A program made the position numbers and the translations under genes. This document shows, in pieces, positions 25,517 through 34,185 of a stretch of DNA of 39,293 bases. The notes below the pieces were generated by a model. That model was not told where the DNA came from. It ran no database searches and saw nothing but the letters and a program-made list of their open reading frames with translations. Source of the stretch: Desulfobacteraceae bacterium. Lineage in GTDB: Bacteria > Desulfobacterota > Desulfobacteria > Desulfobacterales > Desulfosalsimonadaceae. Within the stretch, counting starts at the first letter, position 1. Every line of letters starts with the position of its first letter. The stretch covers positions 1 through 39,293 of the forward strand of contig JAABUA010000029.1 in the NCBI GenBank assembly GCA_011389515.1, given 5' to 3'.

Positions 25517-25970
25517 TGGTCACTTTCCTCAATGCTATTGGGCTTTTGTCGGAGTGGGGCACGTGCCGGTGGCACTCGACACAGTGATCTTTCGCCTTTC
25601 GATCGAGATTGATGGTCGTCATATAATGGCAGTCAATGCAATTGTCATTGATTACCTTTTTGGTTGCCGTTTCCGCTTCGACGACATCCGGGATGTTTCC
25701 CAGGGTGTTGACGTAAATGTCGCGCATACCGGAGCGCGTTTTAAAAATCATTTTGGAAATAAAGGAATCGGTTGGCGCATGACACTCATTGCACGTCAGT
25801 TTCGCATGCATGGACTGCTGGTGGGTTCGAACCGCTTCGTGCATTACATGGCAGTTCCCGCAGAATTCGGGAATATCTGTATTTCGCATGGTAAAGCCGG
25901 CGCTGATATAACCGACCAAAACCACTGCCAGCGCAATAGAGATGAGGAACCATTTTTTACCGGTTTGCAT
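25509..25970 (-). CDS. nrfH: Tetrahaem quinol dehydrogenase NrfH (NapC/NirT family)
   Basis: This 153-residue membrane-anchored cytochrome passes electrons from menaquinol to NrfA. It has one N-terminal helix (WFLISIALAVVLVGYISAGF) and four haem sites: CGNCH, CNECH, CIDCH and CVECH. The first reads CGNCHVM, the CxxCHxM motif in which Met, not His, ligates haem 1, which is specific to NrfH. I prefer ATG 25968-25970, 10 nt after AAAGGA; the ATG at 25998-26000 would add ten residues but lacks a ribosome site. It lies directly upstream of nrfA. No nearby nitrite or NO regulator gene is present. Confidence 0.95.
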   Translation of the reverse strand: MQTGKKWFLISIALAVVLVGYISAGFTMRNTDIPEFCGNCHVMHEAVRTHQQSMHAKLTCNECHAPTDSFISKMIFKTRSGMRDIYVNTLGNIPDVVEAETATKKVINDNCIDCHYMTTINLDRKAKDHCVECHRHVPHSDKSPIALRKVTNE

Positions 25971-26069
25971 AAGACCGTAGTCCTTTCTGGTGTTTTTCAT
26001 GGTATTCTATTCGAGTGATCGCGGCCTGTTGACATAATAATAGGTTGTATGAATTGTTTTTGCAAAAAA

Positions 26070-26226
26070 TTGACGGCTTCGTAAAAAGCCCAATATCTGC
26101 GTTGCGCACAATTTCTGAAGAATCTCACGTACGGATAAGTACGCTCAATTCTTCAGAAATTGCACGCGCCTTGATCTTGAACTTTTTCCTTTGCCGTCCA
26201 AAATCGACTTTTTACGGGCTCATCAA
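26070..26226. repeat. 157-bp palindromic MITE-like element upstream of nrfH
   Basis: The ends TTGACGGCTTCGTAAAAAG and (reverse strand) TTGATGAGCCCGTAAAAAG agree at 14 of 19 positions. Inside lies a perfect 15-bp inverted repeat (26109-26123 with 26148-26162) whose loop holds CGTAC…GTACG, so a long cruciform or RNA hairpin can form. No coding capacity is visible. A partial match to the right end occurs at 3643-3663. This is the organisation of non-autonomous palindromic elements; its autonomous partner is not in the window. Confidence 0.7.
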
Positions 26227-26339
26227 AATTGTCCTTATTGTAATGATATTTGCAAAAAAACTACCCAGCCCATATATTTCAGTAAGTGTTAGAAGCCAGG
26301 TTTCTGAAACAGGTATTTGACAAGGAAAGGAATGCATCA

Positions 26340-26780
26340 ATGGAAATCAAAAAGATCCTGTGGCCGACGGATTTATCGGAAAATGCCGCCAAGGCGCTGC
26401 CGTATGTCACAAGCACGGCTGAAAAATACCAGGCGGAAATTCATATTTTATACGTTTTGAAGGAATACCTGGAGTTTGGTGCCGCCTACGGTGATACCGA
26501 CCCGCAGGCCGATTACGAACGCATGCGAAAGTGGGAGAAGGAGACCGCCGAGAAACGGCTTGATGAGCTATGTGAAAAATTTTTATCAAGCTGTCCGCTG
26601 TTTTTCCGCCATATCCGCGTGGGCGACCCTGCAAAGGAAATCGTCGATTTCATGAAAAAAATCGATGCGGACATTGTCATTATGGCCAGCCAGGGATCTG
26701 AAAGCCATTTTGATTTCGGCAGCGTTGCCGAGCGGGTGCTGAAGTGCTCCACGAGTCCGGTGCTGATGGTACCGGCATAG
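26340..26780 (+). CDS. Universal stress protein (UspA family)
   Basis: The 146-residue single-domain USP starts KKILWPTDLSENAAKALPYV, has the VLYV-type third strand (HILYVLKEY) and closes with the nucleotide-binding motif ASQGSESHFDFGSVAERVLKCSTSPVLMVP, which fits G-x9-GS and so predicts an ATP-binding member. ATG 26340 follows AAAGGA by about 9 nt; the longer open frame to 26286 is not supported. Its nearest same-strand neighbour is the efflux operon 183 bp downstream. The partner process is unknown. Confidence 0.92.
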   Translation: MEIKKILWPTDLSENAAKALPYVTSTAEKYQAEIHILYVLKEYLEFGAAYGDTDPQADYERMRKWEKETAEKRLDELCEKFLSSCPLFFRHIRVGDPAKEIVDFMKKIDADIVIMASQGSESHFDFGSVAERVLKCSTSPVLMVPA

Positions 26781-26879
26781 CGTTCTTGCCTGCTTGCGCC
26801 GGGGTCAAAAACCAATTTCTCTGCAAACGTCACTCCGGGGCTGCCACCACCTTCGTCATTCTTATCAAAATATCTCCTT

Positions 26880-26897
26880 ATTTGACTTGAGTCAAAT
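26880..26897. promoter_or_regulatory. 18-bp perfect palindrome upstream of the RND efflux operon
   Basis: ATTTGACTTGAGTCAAAT is an 8-2-8 perfect inverted repeat ending 66 nt before the adaptor start. The TTGAC-N4-GTCAA core has the spacing of FNR/CRP-superfamily sites (TTGAT-N4-ATCAA for FNR). It is a good operator candidate for 26964-31240; the regulator is not in the window. Confidence 0.55.
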
Positions 26898-26963
26898 AAA
26901 TCATGGTCGATCCGGGATATACCAATTTTTATATTCCAATTTTCTTCCGTGGGGAAAAACCGC

Positions 26964-28091
26964 ATGAAGCGATATGGTAAAATCATTGTATTCATAGCTA
27001 TTTTATTGGCCATTGCGGCAGCTGCGGCATGGCTTTCCGGTCAGCGCCGGGCGGAGCTGGACGGCCTGGCCATTCCGGAACCGCCTGTCTATGCCGTCAA
27101 TATGGAAACCGCTGAAAAGGGGGTTCTTGCCGTAACCCGGCAATATCTGGGCACCATCTTTCCTGTTGATCATGCAACGGTTTCCTTTCGGGTTACCGGG
27201 CATCTCCAATCGGCGGACGGCGAACCGGGGGATGTTGTCGCCGAAGGGGAAGTTGTGGCAAAAATCGATGACAGGCTTCTTTTTACGCAAAAGGAGGCGA
27301 TTACTGCGGAACTTGAAGGTGCCAGAAGTGAGCTTTCCCGGGCAAAAAAGCAGGTGGAACGCAGAAGACCGCTCCTGGCCAAGGGGTTGATCGATCCGGA
27401 AGCCATGGACGCATCGGAATCGGCTTACGAAGTGGCCCGGGCCAGGGTTGGCAATCTGGAAGCGCGCCTGGCAGCGGCGGATATTGACCTTGCATATTCA
27501 ACCGCCTTCGCCCCGTTTGATGGTGTTATCACGGCCCGGCACAAACGACAGGGCGATCTCGTCATGCCGGGAGTACCGGTCTATACGCTTGAAAATCCGG
27601 ATGCCGGATACATGGTGATGGTAAAAATCCCCAGGGAAACAGCTCTTGCTGCCGCACCCGGTGACAAAGCAGCAGTGTCTTTCGGTGCCCTGAAGATGGA
27701 AGCCGTTCTTTATCGAATTTATCCGTCCACGCAAGAGGGCCGGCTCGCAATGGCCGAATTCCGGATGGACAAAAAACCATTCGGACTTCCTTCCGGCGCC
27801 TTTGTTACGGCCGATCTGCTTGTTGAAAAGAAAAAAGGCATTCTTGTCCCTGCCAGGAGCATTCTGGGAGACGGAGCCGGTGCCAGGGTGTTCCGGGTGG
27901 ACGACCAGGACCGGGTGGAAATCATCGATGTGACCGTTATGGCGCGATCAGCAGGTGATGCGATAATTGCCGGACCTGTCTCCCCAGGCGACCGGCTGGT
28001 GACAGCCGAAGAGTCGATGCTGCTTCACCTGTCGTCTCGCTCGCGGGTCCGCCCCATGGATCCATCCGGAGACGGAGATATCCATAGATGA
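26964..28091 (+). CDS. RND efflux periplasmic adaptor (HlyD/MFP family)
   Basis: The 375-residue adaptor has one N-terminal anchor helix (IIVFIAILLAIAAAAAWL) and no lipobox Cys. The domain order is a first lipoyl half (VSFRVTGHLQSADGEPGDVVAEGEVVAKID), an alpha-hairpin (about 95-150, SELSRAKKQVERRR…EVARARVGNLEARL), a second lipoyl half (DLAYSTAFAPFDGVITARHKRQGDLV), then beta-barrel and membrane-proximal parts (AFVTADLLVEKKKGILVPARSIL). ATG 26964 is preferred to GTG 26949, with GGGGA upstream. Its stop overlaps the permease start (ATGA). No TolC-type outer-membrane partner is encoded beside it. Confidence 0.93.
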   Translation: MKRYGKIIVFIAILLAIAAAAAWLSGQRRAELDGLAIPEPPVYAVNMETAEKGVLAVTRQYLGTIFPVDHATVSFRVTGHLQSADGEPGDVVAEGEVVAKIDDRLLFTQKEAITAELEGARSELSRAKKQVERRRPLLAKGLIDPEAMDASESAYEVARARVGNLEARLAAADIDLAYSTAFAPFDGVITARHKRQGDLVMPGVPVYTLENPDAGYMVMVKIPRETALAAAPGDKAAVSFGALKMEAVLYRIYPSTQEGRLAMAEFRMDKKPFGLPSGAFVTADLLVEKKKGILVPARSILGDGAGARVFRVDDQDRVEIIDVTVMARSAGDAIIAGPVSPGDRLVTAEESMLLHLSSRSRVRPMDPSGDGDIHR

Positions 28092-31000
28092 ATTGGATAG
28101 GAGCATACCTTAACCGCCCCCACGCAATATCCGCGCTTTTGATTTTCGGTGTCATTTTCGGGTTTGTCAGTCTGCGGGGAATCCCTCTGAACCTGTTTCC
28201 GGATGCCAACTATCCCCAGGTCGCGGTTCTGCTGGTCTGGCCGGGTGCCTCTGCCGATGACATGACGGACAGGGTTTCACGAAGCGCGGAAAAAGCCCTG
28301 TTCTCCATAGACGATGTCCGAAGGGTGCGTGCATCCGTGCGCGATGAAACCGCTGCGCTCACGGTTGAGTTTGAATATGAAAAGGGTTTTGATGCCGCAG
28401 TAACGGATGTGAGTTCGGCACTGGAACGGATTGCGCCGAAGTTTCCGGAAGGCATGCGCTCTCCTGCTATTTTCAGGATAAGCGATGCATCTTCCCCCGT
28501 GGTTACCCTCGCTGCCGCCCCTTCTGACGGTTCGTTTCTGAGCATGGACCGGGTGCGGCAGATGTGCGACAACGAGGTGCGCGAGGCCTTTCTACGACTG
28601 GATGGCGTGGCTGACGTCGAGGTTTTCGGGGCGCATGTTCCGGAGATACAGATTGTGGTCGACCAGGGCAAGGCTGCCGCATACGGCCTTGGTTTTGAAC
28701 ATATCTTCTCCGCAGTCGCGGCTTCGCATAGAAATATTCCCGGCGGCACCCTGTCAGGAAAAGACAAGGAACTGCTCATCCGGGTGGTGGGGGAAAAAAC
28801 CTTCCGCCATGAACTGGCAGAAATCGTGGTTGGAACGGATACAGGCGGCGGAGAGATTTTTCTGGGTGACATTTCAGAAATCCGCACCGGCATTGAAGAA
28901 AGAAAAACCTTCTTTCATGGCAACGGGAAATCCGCTATCGGGCTCAATATTCTGCGCCCGGAAAACGGAAACGTGATGGAAACGCTGGAATCCGTTGAAG
29001 AGGGGCTGCCCGGAATCAAGGCGGCATTTCCGGGCATTTCCTTTGAGATCACCGACACCCAGGGGGACCTGATCCGCACGTCTGTGTCCAACCTGTTTTC
29101 AGCACTCAGAAGCGCTGTAGTACTGACCGTGGCGGTTATTTTTTTCTTTCTGGCCCGGATGCGGATCACCCTGCTTGCTGCCGTGTCGATCCCGTTCACG
29201 TTCCTTTTGACCTTTGCCGGGATGAAAATCCTTGGTTTTGAACTCAACATTGTCACCATGACCGGGGTCATTCTTGCGGTGGGACTGCTTGTTGACGATG
29301 CCGTGGTGGTGATTGAAAACATTGACCGGCGCTGGCAAGCGCATGCCCGCGGCCGGATCACGGAGACAACTGCGCCCATGGAGGGGCGGGGGGCTTACCG
29401 GCAGGCGGTGGTCGACGGGACGGTGCAGATCTTTCCGGCAAGCCTTGCCGGTACCATCACCACCGTTGCCGTGCTGGTGCCGATCATGTTCGTGGGCGGG
29501 TATGCCGGAAAAATACTGGGCCCCCTGGCTACGGTTTTGTCCATGGCCCTGCTGGCATCATTTATTTCTTCGGTCACCATTATTCCCCTTCTGGCCCAGT
29601 ACCTGCTCAAGCCGGCTTCAGATGCCAACCGGATCGAACGGATCGCGGAAAAAGGGCAGAATTTACTGATTCATCCGCTGGCCGGTGTGATGGTCAAATT
29701 GTTCCGCATGGGAACGACCCGGTGGTTTTTTGTCGTTCTCCCGTTGATGCTGGTATTCCTTGCAGTCAGTCTGAGACAGATACCCATGGCCGGCCGGGAT
29801 CTCATGCCGCCCATGGATACGGGAATCATAAAGGTTTCCTTTGAAACATGGCCCAACACGTCTGTTGCCCGGACCGAGGCGGCCATGGATACGGTTCATG
29901 AGATAATCCGGGAAATGCCCGGTTTTGTGAGAAGTACAACCGCGGCCGGTTCCGAGCCGGGCATGATCAGCTTTGGCGCTGAAAACACCCCGCAGAAGGG
30001 TTCCATGACGATCCATTTTGTCAACCGGTTTGAAAGAGAATCTTCCATATGGGAAATCAGCCGCCGGCTTGGGGATGTTTTCTCGCGGATACCGGAATTC
30101 AAAACGGTTCATGTCTATGAGTACGGTGCAACGCCCCTTGCCGCCATTGCCGCCCCTGTCGATGTCATGATATCCGGCGCGGACCCTCACGTGCTGGACC
30201 GGATAGCGGATAACGTAAAAGAACGGCTTTCGCGGGTAAAGGGATTGAAATCGATTTCAAAAACCTGGGATATGACCAAAAAGGAACTCATTGTCGATAT
30301 TGACGAAAAAATCGCCCGACGCTACGGCATTTCGCAGCAGCAGGTAGCGGATGCGATTTTTGCTGCCACAACCGGAAAAGTGGCTGCACATTTCAACGTG
30401 CGCGGCCAGGACGGATATCCAGTGCGCGTGAAATACGGATCAGGAGCAATAGCAGCTGACATGGCCGATCCCGGGATGCTTGGATCGATTCAAATCCCGA
30501 CAGCATACGGAATCGTTTACCTGAGGGATATCGCCGATATCCGGCAGGCATACCGGCAGACCCGGATCACCCGGGAGCACCTGCAGCCCACGATCAATGT
30601 TATCGGCTACCGGGAAAAAGCGCCGATTTCCTATCTTGCCGGCCAGGTGGAAAAGGTACTCTCGGATATGGATCTGCCCGGCGGGTACGAGGTAAAGCAG
30701 CAAGGCGAAGTCACGCACATGAATGAAACCTTTTCGCGGCTGGGCGGTTCGCTCGGCCTGGCACTGCTTCTTTTGTATTTCGCCCTGGTCATCGCTTTCC
30801 GGTCCTGGGCAAATCCGGTGATGATCATGTCGGCAATTCCCCTGGCGTTTATCGGGATTCCGTGGGGGATGTTACTTGCGGGCCAGACGTTTTCCATGGC
30901 GGCGAACATGGGAATGATTCTCATGTCCGGGATCGTGGTCAACAACTCCATATTGCTGGTCGAGTTCATCGATACGGCGCGCCGCGAGGGAAGCGGGCTT

Positions 31001-31240
31001 TTCGAGGCGGTTGAAGACGCCATCCGGCTGAGAACCCGGCCCATCCTCATGACGGCATTTTCCACCATCGCCGGGATGCTTCCCATTGCGCTGGAACTCG
31101 CGGTGGGACTTGAACGGCTTTCCCCCCTGGCAGTGGTTGCCATTACCGGCCTGATCGTTTCCACCTTCCTGACGTTGGCCTACGTGCCCGCAATGTATGT
31201 CTGGATCGACCGGCTGAAAGGCCGCCTGCATGCCGCCTGA
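28088..31240 (+). CDS. RND multidrug/solute efflux permease (AcrB-like, HAE1 type)
   Basis: The 1050-residue inner-membrane permease has the usual RND layout: TM1 near 12-30, a periplasmic porter domain, TM2-6, TM7 near residue 550, a second porter domain and TM8-12. The proton-relay pair is visible in TM4 as GLLVDDAVVVIEN. The TM10 block reads GIVVNNSILLVEFID, where the Lys of AcrB (KNAIL) is replaced by Asn, as in many other RND subgroups. The absence of the heavy-metal GxxDGxxxxxEN pattern argues against a CzcA-type pump. It is translationally coupled to the adaptor. The substrate is unknown. Confidence 0.95.
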   Translation: MNWIGAYLNRPHAISALLIFGVIFGFVSLRGIPLNLFPDANYPQVAVLLVWPGASADDMTDRVSRSAEKALFSIDDVRRVRASVRDETAALTVEFEYEKGFDAAVTDVSSALERIAPKFPEGMRSPAIFRISDASSPVVTLAAAPSDGSFLSMDRVRQMCDNEVREAFLRLDGVADVEVFGAHVPEIQIVVDQGKAAAYGLGFEHIFSAVAASHRNIPGGTLSGKDKELLIRVVGEKTFRHELAEIVVGTDTGGGEIFLGDISEIRTGIEERKTFFHGNGKSAIGLNILRPENGNVMETLESVEEGLPGIKAAFPGISFEITDTQGDLIRTSVSNLFSALRSAVVLTVAVIFFFLARMRITLLAAVSIPFTFLLTFAGMKILGFELNIVTMTGVILAVGLLVDDAVVVIENIDRRWQAHARGRITETTAPMEGRGAYRQAVVDGTVQIFPASLAGTITTVAVLVPIMFVGGYAGKILGPLATVLSMALLASFISSVTIIPLLAQYLLKPASDANRIERIAEKGQNLLIHPLAGVMVKLFRMGTTRWFFVVLPLMLVFLAVSLRQIPMAGRDLMPPMDTGIIKVSFETWPNTSVARTEAAMDTVHEIIREMPGFVRSTTAAGSEPGMISFGAENTPQKGSMTIHFVNRFERESSIWEISRRLGDVFSRIPEFKTVHVYEYGATPLAAIAAPVDVMISGADPHVLDRIADNVKERLSRVKGLKSISKTWDMTKKELIVDIDEKIARRYGISQQQVADAIFAATTGKVAAHFNVRGQDGYPVRVKYGSGAIAADMADPGMLGSIQIPTAYGIVYLRDIADIRQAYRQTRITREHLQPTINVIGYREKAPISYLAGQVEKVLSDMDLPGGYEVKQQGEVTHMNETFSRLGGSLGLALLLLYFALVIAFRSWANPVMIMSAIPLAFIGIPWGMLLAGQTFSMAANMGMILMSGIVVNNSILLVEFIDTARREGSGLFEAVEDAIRLRTRPILMTAFSTIAGMLPIALELAVGLERLSPLAVVAITGLIVSTFLTLAYVPAMYVWIDRLKGRLHAA

Positions 31241-31316
31241 CCAGGAATCGACTCAGCGCAAATTGTTCTAATGATTATTTGCGACCGGGGCGTCAACGTT
31301 TCCTTTGTATGATTTC

Positions 31317-31344
31317 CTTTACAAAATCCGGATGATTTGTAAAG
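31317..31344. promoter_or_regulatory. Inverted repeat before the thioesterase gene
   Basis: CTTTACAAA-N10-TTTGTAAAG has perfect 9-bp arms centred about 85 nt before the thioesterase start. No T-run follows, so an operator is more likely than a terminator. Confidence 0.4.
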
Positions 31345-31414
31345 TTGGACCGTGTTTATTGTTTCGCTTTAGTAAACAAGCTGTCCATATCACTTCTCAG
31401 ATGGAGCGTGCGCG

Positions 31415-31864
31415 ATGATGTTGACGATTGAAGAGGCCCGCAATCTGGTTGAAACGTCCGTGTCCTTTGTTCAGCGGGCCGGCCTGCAGGCGCCGGTACT
31501 GGAGCGGGGCAGGGTAGTGACGACCATGCCGCTGTCGGGAAATACCAATCACATCGGTATCATGTACGCGGGAGCGCTTTTCTCGGTAGGGGAGGTCACC
31601 GGGGGGGCCATGTTTCTCACATCTTTTGATATGAGCAAATACTATCCGGTTGTCAAAGACATGTATATCCGGTTTCGCCGGCCGGCCCTGACGGACGTAA
31701 GCATCGAAGTCAGGATGGATGAAAATGAGATTCTGCGGATTGAGAAAGAGGCGGCGGAAAAGGGGAAGGCCGACTACATTCTCGAGGGGAACATCGTTGA
31801 CGATAAAGGCGAGGTGGTGGCTGTCATGAAGGGAACGTATCAATTGCGCGCCATGGGAACCTGA
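31415..31864 (+). CDS. Hotdog-fold thioesterase (PaaI/DUF4442-like)
   Basis: The 149-residue protein has the hotdog pattern: a helix-strand start, then NHIGIMYAGALFSVGEVTGGA (about 45-65), the central hotdog helix with Asn-His and Gly-Ala features, and strands KDMYIRFRRPAL and DVSIEVRMDE. Such proteins hydrolyse acyl-CoA or a related thioester, or lack activity altogether. GGAG lies about 9 nt before the double ATG. It is 34 nt upstream of an MFS gene and may be co-transcribed with it; the acyl-CoA synthetases in the window make an acyl-thioester role plausible. Confidence 0.88.
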   Translation: MMLTIEEARNLVETSVSFVQRAGLQAPVLERGRVVTTMPLSGNTNHIGIMYAGALFSVGEVTGGAMFLTSFDMSKYYPVVKDMYIRFRRPALTDVSIEVRMDENEILRIEKEAAEKGKADYILEGNIVDDKGEVVAVMKGTYQLRAMGT

Positions 31865-31898
31865 ATCCTGTTTACTCAATCCTGATAAAGAAAACCCC

Positions 31899-33089
31899 AT
31901 GCCTGACAGACAAAACAGCGTTTGCCCGCCACCCCCGTTTTACAGGTTCGATCCACTGGTGCCGATCCTGTTTGTCGCACTGATTTTTTTTCTGACATTT
32001 CTAGCCCGGGTGATGCTCTCACCGCTCATGCCGGGCATCATAACGGAAATGGGCATCACTCCGGCCCAGGCCGGTAGGCTTTTCCTGATTTTGTCCATAG
32101 GATATTTCGCGGCCCTGCTCAGTTCCGGATTCATCTCCGCCCGTATTCTGCATCGCCGGACCATTGTGCTGTCGTCCTGCAGCACGGGAGCGGCGCTGCT
32201 GCTGATTGCCTTTTCTCACCATCTGTGGCACCTTCAGATTTCGGCATTTATCTTGGGCATGGCCACGGGCGTCTACCTGCCCTCCGGCATCACCGCGCTT
32301 ACCGGGATGGTGGACCCCAGGCATTGGGGCAAGGCGGTTTCCATACATGAGCTCGCCCCGAACCTTGCCTTTATGGCCGCCCCCCTGATTGCCGAGATTT
32401 TTCTGCGCAGTTATTCCTGGCGAGCCATGCCTGCTGCGGTCGGCGCCATCGCCATATGTGTCGGTCTGGGGTTTGCCTTTGCCGGCAAAGGGGGCGACTT
32501 TCCCGGTAGGCGACCGAATGCAGCGGCCTTTCGCACCCTGGCCGGCGACCGTTTTTTCTGGATGATGGTGCTGCTTTTCGGACTGGCCATCAGCAGCACC
32601 ATGGGCATCTACACCATGCTTCCCTTGTACCTGGTCAATGAAGCCGGATTAGAGCGGAACTTTGCCAACACCCTTCTGGCCTTTTCCCGGGCTCCCGGTC
32701 TGGCGATGGCGCTGATCGCAGGGTGGGCATCGGATTACTTCGGTCCGCGGCGGACCATCATCGTAGTTCTTGGGGTTACAGGCATTGCAACGATTTTGAT
32801 GGGCGCATGCCATCATCCGGTAGTGCTCGCAGGTATAGTGGTTCTTCAGGCAGCGATTTCAACGGGATTCTTTCCTGCGGGGTTTGCCCTCTTATCTGCG
32901 AGCACCCCTGCCGAGCACCGGAACGTGGCGGTGTCCATGGCTGTTCCCATTGCCTTTGTCTACGGCGGCGGCATCACCCCGGCCCTCATCGGGATGACCG
33001 GCGATGCGGGCTCTTTTGCCGCAGGAATAATGATCACGGGGGCATTGATCTGTTTCGGGTCTTTTCTGCCGGTTGTGCTCAAGCGATAG
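31899..33089 (+). CDS. Major facilitator superfamily transporter
   Basis: The 396-residue protein has about 12 hydrophobic helices. Halves are visible: TM1 PILFVALIFFLTFLARVMLSPLMPGI, the TM2-3 loop GYFAALLSSGFISARILHRR (a weak form of the G-x-x-x-D-R-x-G-R-R motif), and in the second half AGWASDYFGPRRTIIVV, which is the standard motif A repeat. The central loop is short. The substrate cannot be predicted. The only sign of a ribosome site is a weak AAAGAAAA. It follows the thioesterase gene by 34 nt. Confidence 0.9.
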   Translation: MPDRQNSVCPPPPFYRFDPLVPILFVALIFFLTFLARVMLSPLMPGIITEMGITPAQAGRLFLILSIGYFAALLSSGFISARILHRRTIVLSSCSTGAALLLIAFSHHLWHLQISAFILGMATGVYLPSGITALTGMVDPRHWGKAVSIHELAPNLAFMAAPLIAEIFLRSYSWRAMPAAVGAIAICVGLGFAFAGKGGDFPGRRPNAAAFRTLAGDRFFWMMVLLFGLAISSTMGIYTMLPLYLVNEAGLERNFANTLLAFSRAPGLAMALIAGWASDYFGPRRTIIVVLGVTGIATILMGACHHPVVLAGIVVLQAAISTGFFPAGFALLSASTPAEHRNVAVSMAVPIAFVYGGGITPALIGMTGDAGSFAAGIMITGALICFGSFLPVVLKR

Positions 33090-33123
33090 TCTTCACCATG
33101 CCCTTGCCGCGGGTTTTTGTTGT

Positions 33124-33786
33124 CTATCCGTTTGCCTTTCGATGGCGGGATGACGGGATGATGGGCTCGTGTTGTTTATTTTCGGTGAGCAGAAGCATCT
33201 GGCTTGCCGCGTCCTCTATGGATAGCCGGCTCATATTGAGCACCAAGTGGTAGCTGTGCGGGTCATCGTAGTTTGTGCAGCCCATTTTTGTATACACATG
33301 TTTTCTGCGTTTTTCCCCTGCCTGCACTTCATGATAGGCCTGGCTTTCAGACAGGTTGTATTTGCGCTGCATGAATCTGATGCGCTGCTCCTTGTCCGCA
33401 ACCAGCAGCACGTGAATCGCTTCAGGGTGCCCCGACAGGATAAACTGGCTGCCGCGGCCGAGCAGAACAACATTGTCCTGAGCGGCAAGATCATTGATTA
33501 CTTCTTGGATTTTATCCACATATATGACTTCATCGATGTAGCCGGATTTTTCTTTGGCAAGTCTTTCCATATAGCTTCGGCCGAGCATAGAGGAAAGAAT
33601 TGTGGGAAAAAAGCCGCTGCCATTTTTTTCCATATCGGCAATGGATTCTTTGGTTACGCCGACCCGTTCCGACAATTCCTGTATCACCGCATCATCTAAA
33701 AATGTATAATCCAATTTTTCGGCGACCATTTCTCCCAAGGTCCGGCCGCCAGCCCCGAATTGTCTTGAAATCGTGATAACAGCCAT
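33124..33786 (-). CDS. Cytidylate-kinase-like family protein
   Basis: The 220-residue P-loop protein opens MAVITISRQFGAGGRTLGEMVAEKL, the modified Walker A (GxGGRxLGxxVA) of the cytidylate-kinase-like family (PF13189), and continues LLGRGSQFILSG, HVLLVADKEQRIRFMQRKY and a YHLVLNMSRLSIEDAA stretch. It probably phosphorylates a nucleotide or small molecule, but family members are mostly uncharacterised; true Cmk is longer, with a different nucleotide-binding loop. GGAG lies 6 nt before the ATG. It faces the MFS gene convergently with a 34-nt gap and has no partner gene. Confidence 0.88.
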   Translation of the reverse strand: MAVITISRQFGAGGRTLGEMVAEKLDYTFLDDAVIQELSERVGVTKESIADMEKNGSGFFPTILSSMLGRSYMERLAKEKSGYIDEVIYVDKIQEVINDLAAQDNVVLLGRGSQFILSGHPEAIHVLLVADKEQRIRFMQRKYNLSESQAYHEVQAGEKRRKHVYTKMGCTNYDDPHSYHLVLNMSRLSIEDAASQMLLLTENKQHEPIIPSSRHRKANG

Positions 33787-34185
33787 GTTTCACTCCATTT
33801 CCTTTAACGGTTTATACTCATTGGTTTTCGGTTGCCGGTCGGTTTTCAGATATCCGCCTTGATTGCACCGTGGTGGATTCTCCTGGTTTTCGGCCGGGCA
33901 TGACATGCATTATAACAAAGAATGGGTAACGAGGCACAGGAATCAGCCTTTATGTAAATCGTATAGCAATATATAAATTTCATGTAAAGTTGTTGTTGTC
34001 AATTTTGTCAATCAATATTACTGCGAAAATGTTTTTACAATTGACAGCGCTCGGAGTTTTTATCATATTGGGTTTACACGCCTTTTTATCACCATCGGCC
34101 GGGAACAGGGGGTAGTAATCCCGAACCGGTCAGTGCGATTCGCATGAAATTTCCTGCCATATGCACCACGCTACAAAAGGGAGCG
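33787..34185. other. Intergenic region between the kinase-like gene and the acyl-CoA synthetase
   Basis: About 400 bp with divergent genes on both sides. It becomes AT-rich after 33950. It holds a short direct repeat (TTGTCAAT twice, near 33996-34012) and the likely promoter at 34041-34069. No ORF is convincing; the upstream in-frame ATG at 34144 lacks a ribosome site. Confidence 0.6.
34041..34069 (+). promoter_or_regulatory. Sigma-70 promoter for the acyl-CoA synthetase gene
   Basis: TTGACA (34041-34046), 17 nt, CATATT (34064-34069). The -35 is perfect and the -10 matches 4 of 6. It lies about 115 nt before the start codon. Confidence 0.4.
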
